Source of the DNA: Campylobacter ornithocola
GTDB taxonomy: Bacteria > Campylobacterota > Campylobacteria > Campylobacterales > Campylobacteraceae
DNA length: 64,000 nucleotides
Direction of reading: 5' to 3'
NCBI RefSeq assembly: GCF_013201605.1
Contig: NZ_CP053848.1
Span: forward strand, 248,001-312,000
Shown here: positions 43,170 to 51,150 of the stretch, in pieces
Numbering within the stretch: the stretch's first letter is position 1
Layout of the letters: every line of letters starts with the position of its first letter
Notes under the pieces: model-generated
The model's input: the letters and a program-made list of their open reading frames with translations, nothing else
What the model was told of the DNA's origin: nothing
The model's database searches: none
Position numbers and translations under genes: made by a program

Positions 43170-44711
43170 ATGGATTTTTTGAGAAATAAAAAATATAATA
43201 TTGTATTAATAGGAGAAAGTCATTTCATTATGAAAAATGGCTTTCAAAGCGGATTGGAATCAGAAATTACCAATGTTTTTAATTTATCTTTAGGTGCCTC
43301 TCCTGCTATTCAAAGTCTCTATGAAATTATAAGAAATAGAAGTATTTTTATGGAGGCAGATTTAATTATTTTTGGTTCAAATACTGTTGATGTGATACAA
43401 TATAATTCTCTTCAATTGCTGCCAATTAGTATTCAGGTAATTAATTGGGTTTATGAAGAATTGTTTTTTTTTAGAAAAAAAATTTTTGTTTTTATAGCTC
43501 CAAACTTCCAAAATTTAAATCAGGAATGTGTTAAACAAATAAATTACCACCATAGAAAATTATGTTTGTATTATGGTTATAATTTTATTGATATGCATGA
43601 TTATTATATCGAAAATAAATTGCAAGCATTTCAAAAAATTAGAGATGGAGCTCATGATTTTAATTTTATTATGAGAGAGTTGGGAAAAAATATTATAAAA
43701 AATATAGATTTTTTTCATTTACCATTATCAAGTAGTATACATAATAGCAATCCTAATTTCCGTATTTTTACCTTCAATGATGAGATTAAAAATGAAATTA
43801 AAAAAAACTCATTGTATTGTGAGAAAATTTTTCCTTTAGAAAGTGTTTTCAAATTAGAAAAATACATACACTATACTCCAATTGGTATACATACTTGGAA
43901 TTCTGAAAGAAACAATAATAGACAAATTAGTATTGTCAATGATGTTGACACGATTAAGGTATTTCCAAAGCATCCTTGGATGCAGTTTTTAGATTTTTAT
44001 GATAGAAAATTTAAAATTACAAAAGATACAAAAATAGTTTTTACCCATAAAACGAATTTTATAGCTTTATTTCTAGCTGATTTAAATAATAAACCAAAAG
44101 TAGAAAAAATACCTGATATTTTTTTTGAAAATGAATTAAAAGAAAAATATAATTTTAATCATTTGATACCTCCAATAAAATGGTATAAAGAAATTATTGA
44201 TGAATATTGCGGAATAGTGGATCCAAGAAAATTAGCTCCTTTGCAAAACCGAATCAATACATTATATTCTACAGTTTCTTTACTAGAACAAGATAATATT
44301 TTTTTAAAAAAAACTTTAAATTCTTTGTCTATAAAAAAACTAGAAATAAAAACAAACTCAGCTAAAACAAGAATTCAAAACCAACTCTCTTATAAACTAG
44401 GTCAAGCTATGATAGTAAATTCAAAATCTTTCTTAGGTTATATAAGAATGCCTTTTGTATTATCATATATATATGATAAACACAAACAAGAACAAAAAAT
44501 CTATCAAGAAAAAATAAAAAAAGATCCTTCTTTAAAATTACCATCTTTAGAATCTTACCCTGATTACAAAGAAGCCTTAAAAGAAAAAGAATGTTTTACT
44601 TATAAACTAGGAAAAGCTCTTATACAAGCTAATAAAACTTGGTATGGGGGGGGGTATATAAAATTGCTATTTGAGATTAGGAAGTTGAAAAGAGTGATTG
44701 AGAGAAAATAA
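43170..44711 (+). CDS. SGNH-like capsule modification protein with C-terminal YKLG repeats, paralog A
   Basis: 513 aa from an ATG at 43170, four bases after hddC; earlier in-frame codons lie inside hddC. The first ~190 residues look like an SGNH/GDSL fold: strand then GESHFIMKNGF (block I Ser), LSLGASPAIQS, FGSNTVD (Asn block) and a DGAHD segment near residue 173 (Asp-x-x-His position). Residues ~385-505 hold two copies of a short motif (SYKLGQAMI...FLGYIRMPF; TYKLGKALI...YIKLLFEI) seen at the ends of many Campylobacter glycan enzymes. A G9 tract at 44646-44654 lies in the last repeat. The likely role is acyl or other modification of capsule, unproven. A paralog is at 51151. Confidence 0.68.
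   Translation: MDFLRNKKYNIVLIGESHFIMKNGFQSGLESEITNVFNLSLGASPAIQSLYEIIRNRSIFMEADLIIFGSNTVDVIQYNSLQLLPISIQVINWVYEELFFFRKKIFVFIAPNFQNLNQECVKQINYHHRKLCLYYGYNFIDMHDYYIENKLQAFQKIRDGAHDFNFIMRELGKNIIKNIDFFHLPLSSSIHNSNPNFRIFTFNDEIKNEIKKNSLYCEKIFPLESVFKLEKYIHYTPIGIHTWNSERNNNRQISIVNDVDTIKVFPKHPWMQFLDFYDRKFKITKDTKIVFTHKTNFIALFLADLNNKPKVEKIPDIFFENELKEKYNFNHLIPPIKWYKEIIDEYCGIVDPRKLAPLQNRINTLYSTVSLLEQDNIFLKKTLNSLSIKKLEIKTNSAKTRIQNQLSYKLGQAMIVNSKSFLGYIRMPFVLSYIYDKHKQEQKIYQEKIKKDPSLKLPSLESYPDYKEALKEKECFTYKLGKALIQANKTWYGGGYIKLLFEIRKLKRVIERK
44646..44654 (+). repeat. poly-G tract (G9), probable phase-variable site
   Basis: Nine G in frame near the 3' end of the SGNH-like gene. With G9 the protein continues 17 residues past the glycines (YIKLLFEIRK...). 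G10 gives a short VYKIAI tail, and G8 stops at a TAA three codons later. Length fits the range that slips at high rate in Campylobacter. The switch changes only the last repeat, not the N-terminal domain. Confidence 0.8.
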
Positions 44712-45257
44712 GAAAGCCAAGTAAGTATAGAAAATATAAAATTAAAAAAAATTATTTAGCAAAGCAAAAATTTCAAAGTAAAAACATTTTTTGATAGAGC
44801 TATAAAATGAGCTTTTTATATTTTAGAAAAGTATATTTTAATTCGAAAAATAAAAAATTATTTTACAAGTATTCTTAATACAGATAAATATTTTCTTGAA
44901 ATTTCTTGTTTGTTTTTCTGCTTTTAAGTTATTATTTTGACATCTTGATTGTAAAATTGATTTTAATTTTATTGCTTCTAAAAAAGCATAGATTTAAAGC
45001 TCCTTTAATACTTAGTAGTATGCAATAGTTTTTAAATATACATTTTTTTAGCTTTTCTTTTTCTTATTAGTATTTTTAAAATACTAATAAGAAAACCTTT
45101 TGCACTATAAATTTGTTTTATAGGCATATCGGGTTAAAAACCATAAACATGGTTTAATGTGTTTTTAAATAAAGACAACAAATATCAAATTAAGATTTTG
45201 ATCTTAACTTATTTAATCTTTTATTTTAAATTCATTTTAGTAAACCCTTATAGTTTT
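44712..45257. other. 545 bp non-coding region between converging capsule and DUF2589 operons
   Basis: Very AT-rich with no convincing ORF on either strand (longest plus-strand ATG frame is 23 codons). It holds three hairpins: the large one at 45059-45095, AAACCAT-AAAC-ATGGTTT at 45138-45155, and TTAAGAT-TTTG-ATCTTAA at 45190-45207. I see no tRNA or repeats shared with the rest of the window. Confidence 0.6.
45059..45095. terminator. large bidirectional terminator-like hairpin
   Basis: Two perfect 18-base arms around a single T (left arm TTTTCTTATTAGTATTTT). T-rich on the left-arm side, A-rich on the right, so transcripts from either side would end in U-runs. It separates the plus-strand capsule operon from the minus-strand DUF2589 operon. 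Confidence 0.6.
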
Positions 45258-45614
45258 TTATGGTTTTTCATTACTATTTTTTACGTTATATATTTTGTGA
45301 TTACTGAATATATTGTTTAAAACACTAAGTTTGATTGTGTCAATTATATAGTGTCCTTTATTTCCATTTTTTTCATCTTGAATGAGATTGGAATTTGTTT
45401 TTTGTTTGAAATTACAATACGAAGTAATTCCATAGGTAATACTACCACCTTTTAGTTGTTTAGTTAAATATTGCAGTGCAAGTTGTTCAGTCGGTGCAAC
45501 ATAAACACTAATTTGCATACCTATTTGGTTAAAATCATCTTTTTCTGTGTTTTTTACTTCCGAAATTTTTCTTATAATTACCCAATTATCTTCTATTTTG
45601 TTATTTTTTGCCAT
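45258..45614 (-). CDS. unknown small protein, last gene of the DUF2589 operon
   Basis: 118 aa, not recognised. Soluble, mixed charge, no signal peptide or membrane segment. Segments NWVIIRKISEV, QIGMQISVYVAPTEQLALQYL and GSITYGITSYCNF suggest alternating strands and one helix. It has a single cysteine. The ATG is preceded by AAAGGAAA on the minus strand and starts 16 bases after the preceding stop, supporting a real gene. As the fifth member of the operon its role must be tied to the DUF2589 proteins, but no function can be assigned. Confidence 0.65.
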   Translation of the reverse strand: MAKNNKIEDNWVIIRKISEVKNTEKDDFNQIGMQISVYVAPTEQLALQYLTKQLKGGSITYGITSYCNFKQKTNSNLIQDEKNGNKGHYIIDTIKLSVLNNIFSNHKIYNVKNSNEKP

Positions 45615-45630
45615 TTTTTTTCCTTTCTAT

Positions 45631-46005
45631 TTAAAATATAAGCCAAATTTTTTCAGCCAAATCATCATTTATAGGTTTGTTATCTATAAGTAATTTTTGA
45701 TTGCTTATAGTGATTTTGTGTGTGCTAAAATGTTTAAATAAACGCCTAAAAAAATTTGGTCTTTTGGTCAAATATCTATTTTGCTTTTCTTTGTATATAT
45801 TAAAACTAAGTTCTATATCTAATGTATATTTCGGATAAAAAAACATTTTCAATGCTTGTTTTAACTTAATGTTGAAATATTGCTTTGCTAAAAAAGCTAA
45901 CTTTTTATGGTTTCTTTTATAGAATTTTTGAAGTTCTTTTTCGCAAAACATTTTCTCATTTTGTAAAAGAAAAGCAAAATATTGCAAGGAGATAGATTTT
46001 TTCAT
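45631..46005 (-). CDS. unknown basic protein of the DUF2589 operon
   Basis: 124 aa, not recognised; strongly basic and rich in Phe, Lys and Tyr. Helical N-terminus (LQYFAFLLQNEKMFCEKELQKFYK), then YTLDIELSFNIYKE, which resembles the hairpin strand in the DUF2589 proteins, then FFRRLFKHFSTHKITI. I start at the ATG at 46005 because it overlaps the upstream stop as ATGA; an ATG at 46020 would add five residues. High basicity would suit binding to nucleic acid, membrane phosphate or an acidic partner; this is speculation. Confidence 0.65.
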   Translation of the reverse strand: MKKSISLQYFAFLLQNEKMFCEKELQKFYKRNHKKLAFLAKQYFNIKLKQALKMFFYPKYTLDIELSFNIYKEKQNRYLTKRPNFFRRLFKHFSTHKITISNQKLLIDNKPINDDLAEKIWLIF

Positions 46006-46271
46006 TTGTTTTCCATCCATAAAGGCTTTGTTTTAAATCCTATATGATACACAATCCATTGCTGAACCACTTGATGCTCTCCAATGTTTAAAACATTAAA
46101 ATTTTTTTCACAAGCTACAATACGTCCTTTTGGAAAATCATTTAAACATTTGTTGAGAAATTTTATATCTTGCTGTGCTTGTTCTTCTGTGTATATAGAC
46201 TTTGTATCTTTTTGTCCCATAGTGATTCTTTTAATAAAACCTATTGAACTTAGATCTAAAATTTGAGCCAT
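46002..46271 (-). CDS. unknown small protein of the DUF2589 operon
   Basis: 89 aa, not recognised. No membrane segment. Contains a helical stretch EEQAQQDIKFLNKCLNDFPKG, then strands RIVACEKNFNVLNIG and HQVVQQWIVYHIGFKTKP. A strong AAGGAG ribosome site 8 bases before the ATG and an ATGA overlap with the next gene support coding. It sits directly after the second DUF2589 gene. Confidence 0.68.
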   Translation of the reverse strand: MAQILDLSSIGFIKRITMGQKDTKSIYTEEQAQQDIKFLNKCLNDFPKGRIVACEKNFNVLNIGEHQVVQQWIVYHIGFKTKPLWMENK

Positions 46272-46314
46272 TACGCTACTCCTTAAATATTTAGTAAATG
46301 ATTTTTATATACTA

Positions 46315-46911
46315 CTAGTTGTCATTAGCAGTTTGTGTATTTTCTACTTGTTTAGCAACACCTCCTACTTTTGGTTGTATTGAATTTTGAATAATATCCA
46401 GTACTCTTGATAAACCTTCACTCATTCCGTCGTTTCTAGCGTTTAGTTCAACATGGTATTTTGCAGAGGTATCTGTCTTTCTAGTATTTTCTTTATGTGA
46501 GCTAATAGACCCTTTTACAGAAACCTTAGCTTTGAAACATCCAAATCCAAGCGATGCACTAGCATCCAAGGTTCCATTTTTGTCGCTTGATTCTTTTGAT
46601 TCTTCTGTAGACTTAACTTCCATATCGAAGGTAATATCTAAAGTATCAATGGTTAAATTTGGAATTTTTACAATAGCAAGCAATGGAGCTTGAATGCTCA
46701 TTTTTTGAGAACTTCCATCATCTTTTATTTGCTCATAAACAAAATCCGCTGTTCTAACTGTTTCTCCATCTTCTTTCATCCCTACTGTTTTGATAAAATT
46801 TGCTGTAGCATTTGCAAGTTGCAATTGTGCATCGCAAGCTGCCTGCAAAGGACCTCCGATTAAAGAAGCCATTGGTAATCCTGAAAATTGATTAGATATT
46901 TCTAGTGACAT
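46315..46911 (-). CDS. DUF2589 family protein (second gene of operon)
   Basis: 198 aa. The start ISNQFSGLPMASLIGGPLQAACDAQLQLANATANFIKTVG and the middle QAPLLAIVKIPNLTIDTLDITFDMEV match the DUF2589 family (Pfam PF11655) well, as I remember it. Layout: amphipathic helix (about 10-42), beta strands (about 50-170) including repeated even-odd polar strands, and a C-terminal helix EGLSRVLDIIQNSIQ. No signal peptide or transmembrane helix; two cysteines. DUF2589 has no established function that I know of. The tail EGxSR...I is shared with the upstream gene, so the two are paralogs. Confidence 0.82.
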   Translation of the reverse strand: MSLEISNQFSGLPMASLIGGPLQAACDAQLQLANATANFIKTVGMKEDGETVRTADFVYEQIKDDGSSQKMSIQAPLLAIVKIPNLTIDTLDITFDMEVKSTEESKESSDKNGTLDASASLGFGCFKAKVSVKGSISSHKENTRKTDTSAKYHVELNARNDGMSEGLSRVLDIIQNSIQPKVGGVAKQVENTQTANDN

Positions 46912-46925
46912 TTACTTTCCTTATT

Positions 46926-47531
46926 TTATAAATTTAGTGTTTTATTATTTTCATTATCTTGCTTTTCCTCCTTTTGTAAAATTAAATCTTCTTGATATCC
47001 TTGAGCATTATTAATAAGTTCATTTATCATTCTTGAAGTACCTTCTGGTAATTCATGCTTACTCATAGTTAGACAAATATGAGCAGATAGTCCTTTTTCT
47101 CTACCAAAAGCTGCCCCTATGACATCAATTTTTAAAGAAGGTAAATCTTTAAAATATTTCATTTCTTCGTTATTGCTTGTTTTGTTTTTAATTTTGTTTT
47201 CAAGTCCTATTAGACTTATGTCAAATTCTGCTTTAATACTTTCTATGTGTATAGGTGTTATGGGTAAAATATTAATATAGGGAACACTATAGTATTTTGT
47301 TTTAAAAAATTTTGAATTAGAATCAGGAATTCCTATTTTGAGTCTTTTTGGGAAAATTCCTGGTAATAATTCATTTGTAGTTTCTCCTTTTTTATTTTTT
47401 TTAAATTTTCTTTCGAAAAATGTAAAAAGGTGAGAAAGCTGAGATTCTTCTACATCGCTTTGTGCTTGTGCGACAGATTTTGCAATTGATATAATAATAT
47501 CACTTAAAGATTTACTTGTATCGTTATTCAT
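46926..47531 (-). CDS. divergent DUF2589-like protein (first gene of operon)
   Basis: 201 aa. It has the same plan as the next gene: N-terminal helix (SLSDIIISIAKSVAQAQSDVEESQ), central PYINILPITPIHIESIKAEFDISL aligning with the DUF2589 PLLAIVKIP...DITFDMEV segment, and a C-terminal EGTSRMINELINNAQ helix. The first part lacks the LIGGPLxAA motif, so it is a divergent paralog. A near-perfect AGGAGGT ribosome site precedes the ATG. The promoter 30-90 bases upstream is overlaid by nested palindromes. No export signal. Confidence 0.75.
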   Translation of the reverse strand: MNNDTSKSLSDIIISIAKSVAQAQSDVEESQLSHLFTFFERKFKKNKKGETTNELLPGIFPKRLKIGIPDSNSKFFKTKYYSVPYINILPITPIHIESIKAEFDISLIGLENKIKNKTSNNEEMKYFKDLPSLKIDVIGAAFGREKGLSAHICLTMSKHELPEGTSRMINELINNAQGYQEDLILQKEEKQDNENNKTLNL

Positions 47532-47559
47532 ATTTTACCTCCTAATATTATTGAATAAA

Positions 47560-47565
47560 ATCATA
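47560..47565 (-). promoter_or_regulatory. -10 element of the DUF2589 operon
   Basis: Read on the minus strand this is TATGAT (five of six consensus), giving a transcript leader of about 20 bases before the ATG at 47531. It abuts the palindromic block, which therefore covers the -35 region. Confidence 0.5.
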
Positions 47566-47566
47566 C

Positions 47567-47619
47567 AATAATCACTAATTAGTGATTATTCAAATGTTTA
47601 AACATTTGAATAATCACTA
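47567..47619. promoter_or_regulatory. nested perfect palindromes, probable operator of the DUF2589 operon
   Basis: Two overlapping perfect palindromes: 24 bp at 47567-47590 and 40 bp at 47580-47619 (centre TTTAAA). They are built from three copies of one 11-base half-site in alternating orientation (AATAATCACTA at 47567 and 47609; TAGTGATTATT at 47580). A dimeric regulator binding cooperatively over the -35 region of the minus promoter is the simplest reading. A transcribed hairpin is possible but has no gene upstream to terminate. Confidence 0.6.
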
Positions 47620-47918
47620 TGTTATTGTCAATACTTTTTCCATTTTTTATCTTAAATATATTTTTTTTAAATAAAAAATATAACAATTTAAGTAACTTTT
47701 AGAATTACTCATAAAAAGATTTAAAATTAATTTTGAGTTAAATTGCGGATAAAATAGTTTTTTAAATATTTAAATTTAAAAGATAGCTTTTGTTAATAAA
47801 ATTATATAGTAGTTGGTAATTTTATTATGTTAAAATATACAAATGGATTTTTGTTGGAAAATAATATTAAGCATTAAAAATAAGAATATAAAAATTTTTA
47901 AAATAAAAGCTTTTAAAT

Positions 47919-47924
47919 TATAAT
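47919..47924 (+). promoter_or_regulatory. -10 element for kpsCS
   Basis: TATAAT 28 bases upstream of the kpsC start; AAAGAGA serves as ribosome site. Confidence 0.45.
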
Positions 47925-47951
47925 TTATTTTTTGATAATTAAAGAGATATT

Positions 47952-49979
47952 ATGAAATTTTACACTACATCAAAAAAATTAAAAAAAAATATTGAGAATT
48001 TTTATAAAGTATTTCTATATAGGAGCTATAAAAATATAAATAAAGAAGATACTTTTGTAGGTTGGGGTAGAAAAAAGTCAGGTTTAGAAGCTATAAAACT
48101 AGCTAAAAAATATAGTGCAAAATTTTTGCTTTTAGAAGATGGCTTTTTGCGTTCTTTAAATCTAGGCATAGAAAATAGCCCAAGTTTTTCTATAATTAAA
48201 GATAATGTTGGTGTTTATTATGATGCAACTGCTCCATCTAAACTTGAAAATATTTTAAATACTCACGAATTTAGTTTTGAAGAGTTAGAACAAGCAAAAA
48301 AAGCTATAGAGCTTATAAAAAAGGAAAAGCTTAGTAAGTATAATAATAATCTCCATATACCAAAAGAGCTTTTTAGTACTAACGAAGAACGTGTCTTAAT
48401 TATTACTCAAGTGGCAAATGATGCTTCGTTAAAATTTGGTTTAGCTGATAAATTTTCAACTCAAGAAATTATAAATGATGCTATCAAAGAAAATCCAAAT
48501 GCTAAAATATACATTAAAATTCACCCTGATGTGCTAAGTAGTAAAAAACAAAGTGATTTTAATGCACAAGATTTGCCAAGTAGGTGTGTGATTTTAAAAG
48601 AAAATTACAATCCTATAGAACTGCTAAGTCATTTTAAAAAAGTTTATACCAAGACTTCCGGTATGGGTTTTGAAGCTTTGATGTTAGGACGAGAGTGTGT
48701 GTGTTATGGTGTACCATTTTATGCAGGTTGGGGTCTAACACTAGATAAACAAGCGTGTAAAAGAAGATGCAAAAAAAGAACTTTAGAAGAAGTTTTTTGT
48801 GCTGCTTATATTTTATATAGTGAGTATTTTAATCCTCGCTTAAATCAAAAAAGTGATATTTTTGATACTATTTATACTTTAACAAAGTATAAAAAGATAG
48901 AACAAGTTAATTCAGGTAGCTTGTATTTTTTAGGTTTTTCTAAATGGAAAAGAGAGTTTATAAAACCATTTTTTAAAGCCAAAAACAATAAAATCATTTT
49001 TTTAAACTCGCTTGATGAACTTTATAAAGTTAAGTTAAATTCTAAAGATAAAATTTTTATTTGGGGTAAAAAATACGACAAAGTTTTGCTAGCTAAAGAT
49101 TTTAGTAATGAAATTTTCTTAGTAGAAGATGGCTTTTTACGCTCGGTATTTTTAGGTTCAGATCTTACACGCCCTTTTTCTTTGATAGTAGATAGTAAAG
49201 GTTTATATGTAGATCCAAACAATCCAAGTGATTTAGAAGATATTTTGCAAAATTATGAATTTGATGATAGTTTAAAACAAAGAGCTAAAAAGCTCATCGT
49301 TACCATCACGCAAAATAAATTTTCAAAATACAATGGTCTAAAACATAAAAATCTTGTTTTTAATACAAATAAAAAAATTATTCTCATTCCTGCTCAAGTA
49401 GAAGATGATGTATCTATGATCTTAGGTGGATCCGGTTTTGATACTTTAAAACTTTTACAAAGCGTAAGAGAGGCAAATGAAAATGCCTTTATAGTTTTTA
49501 AACCTCACCCTGATGTCTTAAGTGGTAACCGTAAGGGTTTAAAAGACAAAAGTATTATTTTAAAATATTGTGATGAAATTATTGAAAACATTAGCATAGA
49601 TAGTGCTATAAATGCATGTGATGAAGTGCATACCATCACTTCTACTAGTGGTTTTGATGCGCTTTTGCGTAGTAAAAAAGTAGTAGTTTATGGTAAGCCT
49701 TTTTATGCAGGTTGGGGTCTAACTCATGATTTGCATGAAATTCCAAGGCGAACAAGAGTACTTAGTTTAGAAGAATTAGTTGCGGGTGTTTTGATTCTTT
49801 ATCCAAGATATATTCATCCAAAAAGTAAAAATTTATGTGAAGTTGAGTTTGCATTGGATATAATGCTAAAAATGCAAAAAGATTATTTTTCTAAATTTTA
49901 TTTGCGTTGGTTTATGGATATAAGAATTTATATATTAAGAAAAATAAGAAGATTAATAGAATTTATTTTAGATAGATGA
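47952..49979 (+). CDS. kpsC: capsule Kdo transferase KpsC
   Basis: Adds beta-Kdo residues of the linker on which group 2/3 capsule is built; cytosolic face of the inner membrane. The 675 aa are two tandem related transferase modules. LLLEDGFLRSLNLG with EALMLGRECVCYGVPFYAGWGLT (about 65 and 240) repeats as FLVEDGFLRSVFLG with ALLRSKKVVVYGKPFYAGWGLT (about 390 and 570), and each half has an IKIHPDVLS / FKPHPDVLS motif. The length is normal for KpsC. It overlaps kpsS by four bases. Confidence 0.95.
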   Translation: MKFYTTSKKLKKNIENFYKVFLYRSYKNINKEDTFVGWGRKKSGLEAIKLAKKYSAKFLLLEDGFLRSLNLGIENSPSFSIIKDNVGVYYDATAPSKLENILNTHEFSFEELEQAKKAIELIKKEKLSKYNNNLHIPKELFSTNEERVLIITQVANDASLKFGLADKFSTQEIINDAIKENPNAKIYIKIHPDVLSSKKQSDFNAQDLPSRCVILKENYNPIELLSHFKKVYTKTSGMGFEALMLGRECVCYGVPFYAGWGLTLDKQACKRRCKKRTLEEVFCAAYILYSEYFNPRLNQKSDIFDTIYTLTKYKKIEQVNSGSLYFLGFSKWKREFIKPFFKAKNNKIIFLNSLDELYKVKLNSKDKIFIWGKKYDKVLLAKDFSNEIFLVEDGFLRSVFLGSDLTRPFSLIVDSKGLYVDPNNPSDLEDILQNYEFDDSLKQRAKKLIVTITQNKFSKYNGLKHKNLVFNTNKKIILIPAQVEDDVSMILGGSGFDTLKLLQSVREANENAFIVFKPHPDVLSGNRKGLKDKSIILKYCDEIIENISIDSAINACDEVHTITSTSGFDALLRSKKVVVYGKPFYAGWGLTHDLHEIPRRTRVLSLEELVAGVLILYPRYIHPKSKNLCEVEFALDIMLKMQKDYFSKFYLRWFMDIRIYILRKIRRLIEFILDR

Positions 49980-51136
49980 ATTTAAGTAAAAAATTAAAAA
50001 AATTTTCTGGTAAAAATGTTTTATTGCTCCAAGGACCCGTGGGAGGTTTTTTTTGTAAAATCGCTACGAAAATCCCAAAAGCAAAGGTTTATAAAGTAAA
50101 TTTTAATGGCGGAGATTTTTTCTTTTATCCTTTTAAAAGCATTAATTATACTAAAAGTTTAGCTAAGCTTGAAAACTTTTATAAAAAGCTTTTTGAAGAA
50201 AAACAAATCCAAGTTATCTTGATGTATAATGACTGCAGAAAAGTACACGAAATAGCCATTAATGTAGCTAAGCAAATGGGTATTGAAGTATGGATTTTTG
50301 AAGAAGGATATATAAGACCAAATTTCATTACTTTTGAAAAAGATGGGGTTAATGCAAACTCGACTCTACCAAGAGAAAAAGAATTTTATCTGAGTCAGAA
50401 AAAATTTGATAAAGATTTTAAATTTAAAACCTTCTCAAGTACCTTTAGAAATATGGCTTTTGCCTCATTTTTGTATTGGCTTTTTGCTTTTTTATTTTCT
50501 TGGTATTTTAATAATTCTTTACACCACAGAAGTTTAAAATTATTTGACTTTTTACCTTGGTTTTGCTCGGTATATAGAAAAAACAAATACAAAGTTACAG
50601 AAAAAAGTTTAAATGAAAAAATTCTTTCTTTGAAACAAAAGTATTTTTTAGCTGTTTTGCAAGTACATAATGATACTCAGCTTTCTCATCATTATAAAAA
50701 AACTACGGAGAAATTTATAGAGGAGGTGATTATTTCTTTTGCCAATCACGCTAAGGCAAAGTCTTACTTGGTTTTTAAGCACCATCCTATGGATCGTGGT
50801 TATAAAGATTATACAAAGCTTATAGAAGATTTGAGTTTAAAATATAATGTTGAGGGTAGAATTTTATATGTACATGATTTGCATTTACCTACACTTTTAA
50901 TCAATACAAGGGGTACTATAGTGATAAATAGCACAGTAGGACTTTCTGCTTTATATCATAATAGTCCTTTAAAAGTTATGGGAAAAGCGTTTTATGATAT
51001 AGAAGGTTTAACTTATCAAAAAAGCTTGCATACTTTTTGGAAAGAATGCAGAGCATATAAACCTGATGTTGTTTTGCATGCTAAATTTAGAAACTATGTG
51101 ATATATAAAACCCAAATCAATGGAAATTTTTTTTAA
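49976..51136 (+). CDS. kpsS: capsule Kdo transferase KpsS
   Basis: Adds the first Kdo to the phosphatidylglycerol anchor, preceding KpsC. A 386 aa member of the family: NVLLLQGPVGGFFCKIA near the N-terminus, EVWIFEEGYIRPNFITFEKDGVN near 105, VFKHHPMDRGY near 265 and TRGTIVINSTVGLSALYH near 310. Residues ~160-178 are hydrophobic, a likely membrane association. The ATG overlaps the kpsC stop (ATGA). Confidence 0.94.
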   Translation: MNLSKKLKKFSGKNVLLLQGPVGGFFCKIATKIPKAKVYKVNFNGGDFFFYPFKSINYTKSLAKLENFYKKLFEEKQIQVILMYNDCRKVHEIAINVAKQMGIEVWIFEEGYIRPNFITFEKDGVNANSTLPREKEFYLSQKKFDKDFKFKTFSSTFRNMAFASFLYWLFAFLFSWYFNNSLHHRSLKLFDFLPWFCSVYRKNKYKVTEKSLNEKILSLKQKYFLAVLQVHNDTQLSHHYKKTTEKFIEEVIISFANHAKAKSYLVFKHHPMDRGYKDYTKLIEDLSLKYNVEGRILYVHDLHLPTLLINTRGTIVINSTVGLSALYHNSPLKVMGKAFYDIEGLTYQKSLHTFWKECRAYKPDVVLHAKFRNYVIYKTQINGNFF

Positions 51137-51150
51137 AATACTAGTTTAGA

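Larger units (their letters stand above)
47532..47951. other. 420 bp intergenic region between the DUF2589 operon and kpsC
   Basis: Holds divergent control elements. Near the left end is the DUF2589 promoter with its palindromes (47560-47619). Near the right end is a TATAAT at 47919-47924, 28 bases before kpsC. In between I see only AT-rich sequence; a 26-codon plus frame at 47842 has no RBS and is not credible. Confidence 0.6.

Noticed and set aside
45258-46271. Small genes of the DUF2589 operon as a toxin-antitoxin pair
   Set aside because: Sizes and overlap are compatible, but none shows a recognisable toxin or antitoxin motif and they belong to a longer operon; not enough to claim.
47567-47619. 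Alternating repeats as a mini CRISPR array or an insertion-sequence end
   Set aside because: Half-sites alternate in orientation with no unique spacers, there are no cas genes or transposase, and no target-site duplication is visible.
47842-47922. 26-codon plus frame before kpsC
   Set aside because: No ribosome site, low-complexity Lys/Ile composition and overlap with the kpsC promoter.
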